From: Sporothrix humicola
Lineage: Eukaryota > Ascomycota > Sordariomycetes > Ophiostomatales > Ophiostomataceae
Direction of reading: 5' to 3'
Assembly: GCA_021396245.1 (NCBI GenBank)
Contig: WNYE01000020.1
Coordinates: 1-64,000 of the forward strand
Length of the DNA: 64,000 nt
Under the pieces are notes generated by a model. That model made no database searches and was not told where the DNA came from. It saw nothing but the letters and a program-made list of their open reading frames with translations. A program made the position numbers and the translations under genes. Positions 57,653-64,000 of this stretch are shown piece by piece. The number at the start of each line of letters is the position of its first letter. Position 1 is the first letter of the stretch.

Positions 57653-60600
57653 ATGACGGCCAACTCTGCGGCGCCGTCTTCGGCCGGCTCTCCTCGATCG
57701 CCAAGGCACAAAGGCGGCCGCAACAAGCCCGTAAAGGCTCGGCCGGTCGAGTTGAGCAAATACCACATCCTGCAGTGGTCCAAATTCATCCTCCGCTGCC
57801 TCGCAACCCGTCTCGACACCGACCGTTTCGCACGGTACGCGCCGATCCAGCAGCGCAAACATCCAATCTCAACGACGATGCTTGCTGACCTGTTTCTTCG
57901 TCCACCATCACCACGAGGAGACCAAAACGGCATGCCAGTCTCGATTCTGGCGGCGCAGACATGCACCACTCCCATCGACCCGCGGATCCCAGCGTACTTG
58001 CAAGTCCTGATGCAGCTCGGCTACGTCGACACTCTATCGGTTCTTCGCGGCCTTTATCGCTACTCCACATCGCAGAGCGCGCGGAAGGAGGCTGCCGCCA
58101 CAGCTGCGGCGATCGATGCTGCTCAGGGTGGCAGCAACGGCAACAATATCCTCGGCGGCAACAAGGATGGCTCTGGTGATGATATAGACATGTTGGGCAA
58201 CGGCAATGGAGATGGACATGGAAACGGAAACGGAAACAGCAACGGCGGCGCAAAGAAGGCTGCCAATGCTGCTGCTGGTGCCGGGCCTGTTCTGTGGGCC
58301 AACTCGTACAGCAACGAGGAGACTCTTTTCTACCGCATCAGCCGTGCGGTGCGCCAAGAGCATGCCATTCGCAGAGGACCCAAGGCGATTGGCATTGCCG
58401 TTTGCATGGTGGCGTGGATGGAGCTGTTTGTCACAGCCGCCTCCTCGTATGCATCAGCGGCTCTGGGGCCGGCCGATCTGGCGTCTCAGCAGGCGCAGCG
58501 GCAAACAGAGATGGAATCGTCGCGGGCAGCGTTTGCGATGCTTTTGCTGGCAGTGTGTGAAGACCCGTCAGTTGTCGCCGCCATTTCTCAGCCCTTTGCG
58601 AAGGGCATTCGCAAAGCCCTGGCCAACGGCATGGCCAGCTTCAACCCGACTGTCACGCTCGGCTCGGCACCTGTGGCTGCACGTCTCGAGCATTTCCGCA
58701 CCTTGACGCTTGCGCAACTGGAGCCCGCGGGGAGTGAAAAGGCTAGCACCGCCGGCGGCAAGGAAGCCGAGGCCACCACAGCTGCCGACGACATCCACGA
58801 CCTGCTCGACTCCACGGTGGGCCTGCAGAACCTTGTCATTCCCGAGATACCCATCACCAACTCCCGCGCCGGACTGTACATTTACCTTAATGCCGTACTC
58901 GTGGGCCGGCCGCTCGTTGACGACGCAACCATCTTTAGCTACCTGAGCAACCGCTATCAAGGCGACCTGCAATCGACGGCCATCGACCTGATTCTGGCAT
59001 CGTTCGACGTACTTGCCAATGCCGTGTTTCGCAGCGAGGGACAGACATCTGCGCACTTGCTACGTTCGTACCTGATCAACAAGGTGCCCTTGCTGCTGGC
59101 ATCGCTGGCTGCTTCGCCAATGTATCCCTTTGACTCGCAGTACTGCATCTCCGAGGCACTGAGCCGAGTGGACACAAACGCATTCCCCACCATGTCGTCC
59201 ATGTTCGATGACAACCAGAACGCCAACACTTTCACCGACAGCGTGCGCCAGGACTTTTGCTTTGCCTGCTGTCTGCACGGCCTCATCCCCGAGTCCAGCA
59301 TTGAAACTCTGTTGGGCGAGATCACCTATCAGAGCCTACCGGCGGGCGGCCGATACACGAAGGAGCAGCTCGTGCAGCAGTGCATCGCCGACTCGGACTA
59401 CATGGTGACGCTTGTCGGCCAACTCGACAACATGGACGGCAACGTGGGAGCCGTGTGCCAGGCGCTTGTCGCCATGCTTGGCCATTTGTGCCGCACGCAC
59501 GAAACAGCCACGCTCAAGACACTGTGTAACCAACTTGTCCGCAAGCCGCTGGCCTTTGACGTTCTACTTCTCTTTGAGCGGCCCTCTGCCATTCTTTACC
59601 CGCTCTGCCAACTTTTGGACGGCTGGCACTATGACGAGGATCAAAGTGAGTACCAGCCGGTCTACGAAGAGTTCGGCTCTGCCCTCTTCTTGCTGCTGGC
59701 CTTTGTCTACCGTTACAACCTGTCCATTGCCGATCTCGGCATCCAGTGGTCAAAGGGCTCTTTTGTTGCTCGTGTGCTTAGTACAGGTGCTTCGGGCCGC
59801 ACTCTTATCGAGTTGAGCGACCAGGAGCGCGATAACCTTGGCAACTGGATCCGCGGCCTGTTTGACACCGAAGCTGGCGGTCTGAGTGACGATCTCATGT
59901 CGTCCTGCCCACCCCAGCAGTTCTACATGCTCACGCCGACGCTGTTCCAGCAGATCGTCCAGGCTCTGAGTACAGGCGCCTTGCCCGAGGATGTCCTTAA
60001 AGGTGGCATTGAATATCTTGTTGACACCTTTTTGCTGCCGTCCCTCGTGACCGCCCTGACTTATCTCTCCGACGCCCTTCGCGTCGACAAGCCTGCCGAA
60101 CAAAAGGCCATTATCCGCATCCTCCAGCTGATTCTGCAGCCAGCGTCCATCTCCAACGAGGCCACGCTTATGCTCTCGGCCCTGCTCAACATAGTCGCCA
60201 AACCCTTGGAGCACGCTCTTCGTACCTACCAGCGCCAGGATCCTCGCAGCCAGGATATCGACCCGCTTCTCAAAGCCCTCAAACAGAACATCCCGCGTTC
60301 ACGCCGGACCGCTGCCGCCGAACACAACGAGATGGTCAACTGGGCAGGTACGAGCGGGTCTGGCAGCAGTGGCAGTGGTGCAAACAACAATACGAACAAT
60401 GGCACTGGAAACAGCGGAAAGGGTGGCACCAGTGGCGGTCTCTACACGGCCATGCGCCATACAATCCAAGGCTTTGTGCAGTGGAGCTTGCAACCGGGCG
60501 TCAACATGCCGACATCCTACACGCACCACCAGTTCCTGGCCGGACTGAGCCTTGTCGGTGCCCCTCGTGTTTTGCAGATGATTCTCGACGAGCTCCAGCG

Positions 60601-61426
60601 CCAGACGGACACCGGCAGTGGAAGTGTTGCTTACGACGTGGCTTGTGCCTTGATCTGTGCACCAGACGTCACCAACGAGCTGTCGCCCGATTCGTTGTAT
60701 GTCCTTGTCGACAGTGACGGCGGCGGTGCGAATGGTCCACCGGGTCACCCGAACAATGGTCCCATTAGCGCTGGAAGCACTGTCGCCAACACGGCCACCG
60801 TCCAGCGCCGCACTTCGCTGCGCCAGGCTCTTACCTCCAAGGCCGAGGAGTGGAAGAAGATCCAGAGCTCGCGCGACCCGGCCGACGTTGCCATGGCCGA
60901 GGCTGTCGTGCGACTGTACCGCAAGGTCGAAGCTCAGATGATGCCGCCTCCGCCACCTCCGCCACCTCCACCGGCAGCCACGGATCTTGGCGGTCTCGAT
61001 GTCGACGATCCAGCTGTGGCTGCCGCAGCAGCAGCTGCCGCCGGTCTCGACGAAACTACCATGGACAATATGGTTGCGGCCGCTGCAGCTGCCGCAGCTG
61101 GAGGCTCGTCTGGCGGGGACGCCATGGCGCTCGATGGCGTGGACTTGACAAGCGGCGACGGCGCTTCTGGTGCAGGCTTGGGCGGTGCAGGGGCCAACGG
61201 AGGCGGAAGTGGCGGTGCAGGTTCGGCCGGTGATCTGGGTGATCTCGGCGACCTGGGAGACCTCAGCAGCCTCGGCGGTCTGGGCGATTTGGGCGACCTC
61301 GGAGACCTCGGCATGGGCGGCAGTGGAAGTGGCACTGGCGACGGCAAGAACTCGCTGGATCTTGGCGACCAGAGCATGTTTGGCGATATGGACCTGCTTA
61401 ACTCGTGGATCGACTACACAAACTAG
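57653..61426 (+). CDS. MED5: Mediator complex subunit 5 (Med5 / Nut1)
   Basis: Tail-module subunit of Mediator, linking activators to RNA polymerase II. Single exon, 1257 aa. The frame is open 61 codons further upstream but the first ATG is at 57653. The N-terminal helical region (LSKYHILQWSKFILRCLATR, then YLQVLMQLGYVDTLSVLRGL) and the long all-helical body match the fungal Med5 family. Asn/Gly-rich insertions lie near residues 175-205 and 905-925. The C-terminus has a Pro run of about 12, two Ala runs, a GDLGDLG repeat at 61226-61316, and an acidic-aromatic ending (MFGDMDLLNSWIDYTN). Confidence 0.9.
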   Translation: MTANSAAPSSAGSPRSPRHKGGRNKPVKARPVELSKYHILQWSKFILRCLATRLDTDRFARYAPIQQRKHPISTTMLADLFLRPPSPRGDQNGMPVSILAAQTCTTPIDPRIPAYLQVLMQLGYVDTLSVLRGLYRYSTSQSARKEAAATAAAIDAAQGGSNGNNILGGNKDGSGDDIDMLGNGNGDGHGNGNGNSNGGAKKAANAAAGAGPVLWANSYSNEETLFYRISRAVRQEHAIRRGPKAIGIAVCMVAWMELFVTAASSYASAALGPADLASQQAQRQTEMESSRAAFAMLLLAVCEDPSVVAAISQPFAKGIRKALANGMASFNPTVTLGSAPVAARLEHFRTLTLAQLEPAGSEKASTAGGKEAEATTAADDIHDLLDSTVGLQNLVIPEIPITNSRAGLYIYLNAVLVGRPLVDDATIFSYLSNRYQGDLQSTAIDLILASFDVLANAVFRSEGQTSAHLLRSYLINKVPLLLASLAASPMYPFDSQYCISEALSRVDTNAFPTMSSMFDDNQNANTFTDSVRQDFCFACCLHGLIPESSIETLLGEITYQSLPAGGRYTKEQLVQQCIADSDYMVTLVGQLDNMDGNVGAVCQALVAMLGHLCRTHETATLKTLCNQLVRKPLAFDVLLLFERPSAILYPLCQLLDGWHYDEDQSEYQPVYEEFGSALFLLLAFVYRYNLSIADLGIQWSKGSFVARVLSTGASGRTLIELSDQERDNLGNWIRGLFDTEAGGLSDDLMSSCPPQQFYMLTPTLFQQIVQALSTGALPEDVLKGGIEYLVDTFLLPSLVTALTYLSDALRVDKPAEQKAIIRILQLILQPASISNEATLMLSALLNIVAKPLEHALRTYQRQDPRSQDIDPLLKALKQNIPRSRRTAAAEHNEMVNWAGTSGSGSSGSGANNNTNNGTGNSGKGGTSGGLYTAMRHTIQGFVQWSLQPGVNMPTSYTHHQFLAGLSLVGAPRVLQMILDELQRQTDTGSGSVAYDVACALICAPDVTNELSPDSLYVLVDSDGGGANGPPGHPNNGPISAGSTVANTATVQRRTSLRQALTSKAEEWKKIQSSRDPADVAMAEAVVRLYRKVEAQMMPPPPPPPPPPAATDLGGLDVDDPAVAAAAAAAAGLDETTMDNMVAAAAAAAAGGSSGGDAMALDGVDLTSGDGASGAGLGGAGANGGGSGGAGSAGDLGDLGDLGDLSSLGGLGDLGDLGDLGMGGSGSGTGDGKNSLDLGDQSMFGDMDLLNSWIDYTN

Positions 61427-61741
61427 GTGTGAAGGCTGTCTTTTTTTTTATCTCAAAAATGGTGTTCTATTTGGTCGGATACTATCTGCTTTTCTCTTCT
61501 TTTGGTGTCATATTCGCTAGGCCTAGACTAAGGGGGTATTTGTTGATTTTCTCCCGCGTTATCACTGTTTATTCCATTGCGCTGCGCTATACCAGATCAA
61601 AATACAATAGGAATTGCTTTCTTAAATTTACTTGTCGAATGAGTTTGTACTTTTATTCGTTGTTTTATTTACCAAACGCCTAGATGCTATGCAAAATATT
61701 AAACCAAGTAGGACCAAACAAGCCAATAGATCCCGCAAATA
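61427..61741. other. Convergent 3' intergenic segment
   Basis: 315 bp between the converging MED5 and PUS4 stop codons, A/T-rich and presumably 3' UTR for both. Confidence 0.5.
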
Positions 61742-63535
61742 TCAAGCCGTAGTCTTCGTTTCCTGTGTAGGCTCGTCGTCCTCGATACCGTTCCATTCGG
61801 TCTCATCGACCTCGGCACTGGCTTCCTCAGCCGCCTTCTCCGCAACTGGCTTGGCTTCTTCCGGCTTCGCTTCCTCGGCCGGCTTTGTCTCTTCTGCCGG
61901 GGCCTCGTCAGTCTTTCTATCGTTGTCGGTCTCAATCTTTCCATCGTCCTCGATCTCAATCTTCTCAAAGCTCGACTCGGCACCCTTGTCCACAGTGCCG
62001 TCCTTCCACAGCCGCAGCAGACGCTCCACCTTGGGTGCCCACACTCTCTCGCCCTTGGAGATGTCGTCATACTCGAGAACATTGGCCGAGCCGACTCGGA
62101 AGTCTGACTGCCGCGTCCGCGCAAGTTCTGCCATCATTGCAGCCGAGGACACCTTGGCGCCGAGATCGTGGCAGAAGCTGCGAACATAAAAGCCAGAGCT
62201 AACCGTCAGGCGGATCCGCGCAGCCGGTGGGCCCTTGCCTTCCCATGGAGGTGGTGTGTTAAGCGTATCCGTGGTCGGGATCAGATTGGAGCCGCGGCCG
62301 CCGGGCACCTGCATATGGAGCTGGCGGCCGGCCGCGCCATCGGCCTTTTTGCCCACCACAGTGGGTGCTTCTGCCTCAGCGTCCGTCACATTGGCGCTGC
62401 TCGGCTTGTCGTACGGCGACGAGGGAAGCTCACCCAGCGCACCCGACATAAGGAGTGCGTCTTCGCTGCCCTTTCTCCGCTTGCCGCTGTTGCGGTCACT
62501 GCGGTCGTTGCGGTCGTCTAGTATAACGCCGCCCGGTCCGCGCCGCCGTTTTGCGGGCTTGTCAAAGACAAGCTCGTCCTGCTTCGCCTCGGCTCTCCGC
62601 TTGAAATCCTCATGTGCCGCGAGTGCCTCGATATCACTCTTCTCCTCTTCGGGCGTCATCTTCTTGCCCGTTGCCTGCTCCTTTTCCTGGCGCCAGACCC
62701 GCTCAGCCAGCGTCTGCTCGGCCTGGCCAGCTTCCTCGGACGGCCAGCGGTGGCTGTGCTCGCCTGGCTCGTACCACTCGACCAGCTCCAGATCCGAAAC
62801 CTCAACCTCACGTGTCTCAATCTCGCGCGGAATTGACAGGCCCTCGCGAGCGTACTCGTACAGGGGCTTGCCGTTCATCTTGAGGGCCGAGTAGAGCGGG
62901 GGCATTTGCCGGAACTTGCCGCGGAAGTCGTTGAGCGCCTCCTCGACCTTTTCCTTGGTGATCTCGTCGTACGCCCGCCGTGTCAGGATGCGGCCCACGC
63001 GGTCGTAGGTATCTGTGCTGGCGCCAAAGAGAACCACCGTCTCATACGTCTTTGTGCAAGTCAAAAACTTGTTGAGCTCCTTGGTTCCGTGGCCAATGCC
63101 CAGGATAAGGACGCCGGTGGCCAGCGGATCGAGCGTGCCGCCATGGCCCATCTTGACCCGTGAGTCGCGCTTGGCCTTGCTACGGCGCCTGTGGGCATTG
63201 TTGGATTCGCGGGCGCGTTTGTCGGCCTCATGCTGGATCAGTGGCCGGAAGAAGTTGGAGGGGTTGAAGTATGTCTGGCAGTCGCGAATAACCTGGGCCG
63301 AGCTCATGCCCACCGGCTTGTTGATCGCTGTTGTGTAGCATGTTAGCAAATGGAAAGACCAGAAATATGTGTCAAGATGCTGCTCCTCGAAGTGTCAAGT
63401 ATAATATGGGAATAGCAAAGGACATATAAAACATCACCATTTTCACAGTGCAAAAAGGCAATGGTTCCACGGTCCAGGATATTAGACAGGTTGATACGTA
63501 CCAAAGACACCTTCAAGGACATTTTGCCTTGCCAT
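61742..63535 (-). CDS. PUS4: tRNA pseudouridine-55 synthase Pus4 (TruB family)
   Basis: Converts U55 of the tRNA T-loop to pseudouridine. Two exons, 63502-63535 and 61742-63327, splice over a 174-nt intron (donor GTACGT, branch CTAAC, acceptor ACAG) in phase 1, giving MARQNVLEGVF-AINKPVGMS and 539 aa. Without the first exon the protein would lack its start. The TruB catalytic motif GHGGTLDPLATGVL contains the catalytic Asp, about residue 78. Other family blocks are TKTYETVVLFGASTDTYD, QMPPLYSALKMNGKPLYEYA and GFYVRSFCHDLGAKV. A basic insertion follows the KPVGMSS strand, and a long disordered insertion splits the domain near residues 220-365. The C-terminus is a Glu/Ala/Lys-rich tail. Confidence 0.94.
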
Positions 63536-64000
63536 TTTGACGAACTTGCTGAAACTCATTCGTTGATGGCAAGTGAAAGCAAAAAAAGCAAAGCACTCTG
63601 CGATGCTTTGCGACGAAAGAACACAGATCAAAACAAGGGAGAGAAAAGAAGATCCCAGAGGGCAAACGGGAATGCGAATGCAAGGAAAGCGCAATGAAGG
63701 CTTCTTCACGAGGAGAAAAGAGACGGAACGGGAAAGCGACCGGCGTGCTGAGTCGTTGCTTCCTTTAACACGGCGAATGGCGCAAAGTGGCAGAAATTTA
63801 TCGGGGGATTGGGAAATCTTTTTTTCTGCCCCTTCGCTCCTGCTCTTTGGAGCATCTTACCACGTAGATTACTAGTGCGATTGCTGGTAACAAAAGTTAA
63901 AGAGGGTCCTTGTCACTCTTGTGGCAAGCGCGACCAAAAGCGGTCAAGAGCACGGCAGGAGCGACACACGCAGTCACAGGCACAGGCACTTAACGCGGGG
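63536..64000. promoter_or_regulatory. Upstream region of PUS4
   Basis: 465 bp upstream of the PUS4 start to the window edge. It must hold the PUS4 promoter and possibly that of a gene beyond the edge. No specific site was identified. Confidence 0.4.

Noticed and set aside
58034..61377. Several antisense frames of 100-160 codons opposite MED5
   Set aside because: They are mirror frames of GC-rich Med5 codons and low-complexity repeats.
1..64000. tRNA, 5S rRNA and spliceosomal RNA genes
   Set aside because: I looked for B-box-like GGTTCRANNCC and for conserved 5S and U6 segments on both strands and found no convincing candidate. A covariance-model scan was not possible here.

Overview
This window reads as nuclear DNA of a filamentous ascomycete, most likely a Sordariomycete and possibly of the Ophiostomatales (Sporothrix-like). 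The order is a guess from overall protein character and was not checked by alignment. The evidence for a fungus is direct. Coding sequence is GC-rich and gene spacing is wide. I resolved 13 short introns (55-199 nt) with GTRNGT-type donors, many with visible CTAAC/CTGAC branch sites. Several proteins belong to fungal families (Pga2, Med5, Sec2-domain protein, Utp13). There is no bacterial operon structure, CRISPR array or recognisable transposon.

Layout. Positions 1-75 are an uninterrupted poly-C run, followed by about 5.4 kb without a supported gene. From 5.5 to 13.3 kb lie UTP13 (minus, with a 28-nt microexon), an unrecognised four-exon putative membrane protein (plus), the histone-fold gene MHF1/CENP-S (minus) and PGA2 (plus). 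A 4.9-kb gene-poor stretch leads to a 1239-aa RE/RD-rich protein with a Cys-rich C-terminal domain (18.2-22.0 kb). Next come a secreted GH28 pectinase-family enzyme (22.9-24.7 kb), exosome subunit CSL4 (minus) and ribosomal protein uL4 (plus), the last two sharing a divergent promoter. From 29.4 to 35.0 kb, on the minus strand, lie a class I aminotransferase with a GC-AG intron and a flavin monooxygenase. From 36.0 to 41.9 kb is a 1961-aa acidic protein with a C-terminal Telo_bind-like (POT1/Cdc13) OB fold and an unexpected NPF-repeat block. A Sec2-domain protein converges on it. An 11-kb gene desert (43.5-54.6 kb) precedes an unrecognised 318-aa protein, then MED5, and finally PUS4 (minus).

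Most genes are single-copy housekeeping genes of RNA and chromatin biology: rRNA processing (UTP13), RNA decay (CSL4), translation (uL4), tRNA pseudouridylation (PUS4), transcription (MED5), fork repair or kinetochore (MHF1) and telomere binding. They do not form an operon-like system. The items most worth a second look are the telomere-type protein with NPF repeats, the UTP13 microexon, the in-frame 60-nt intron in MHF1, the GH28 enzyme lacking its usual histidine motif, the 9-mer TACGGAGTA confined to intergenic DNA, and the gene deserts with good candidate 5'-UTR introns.
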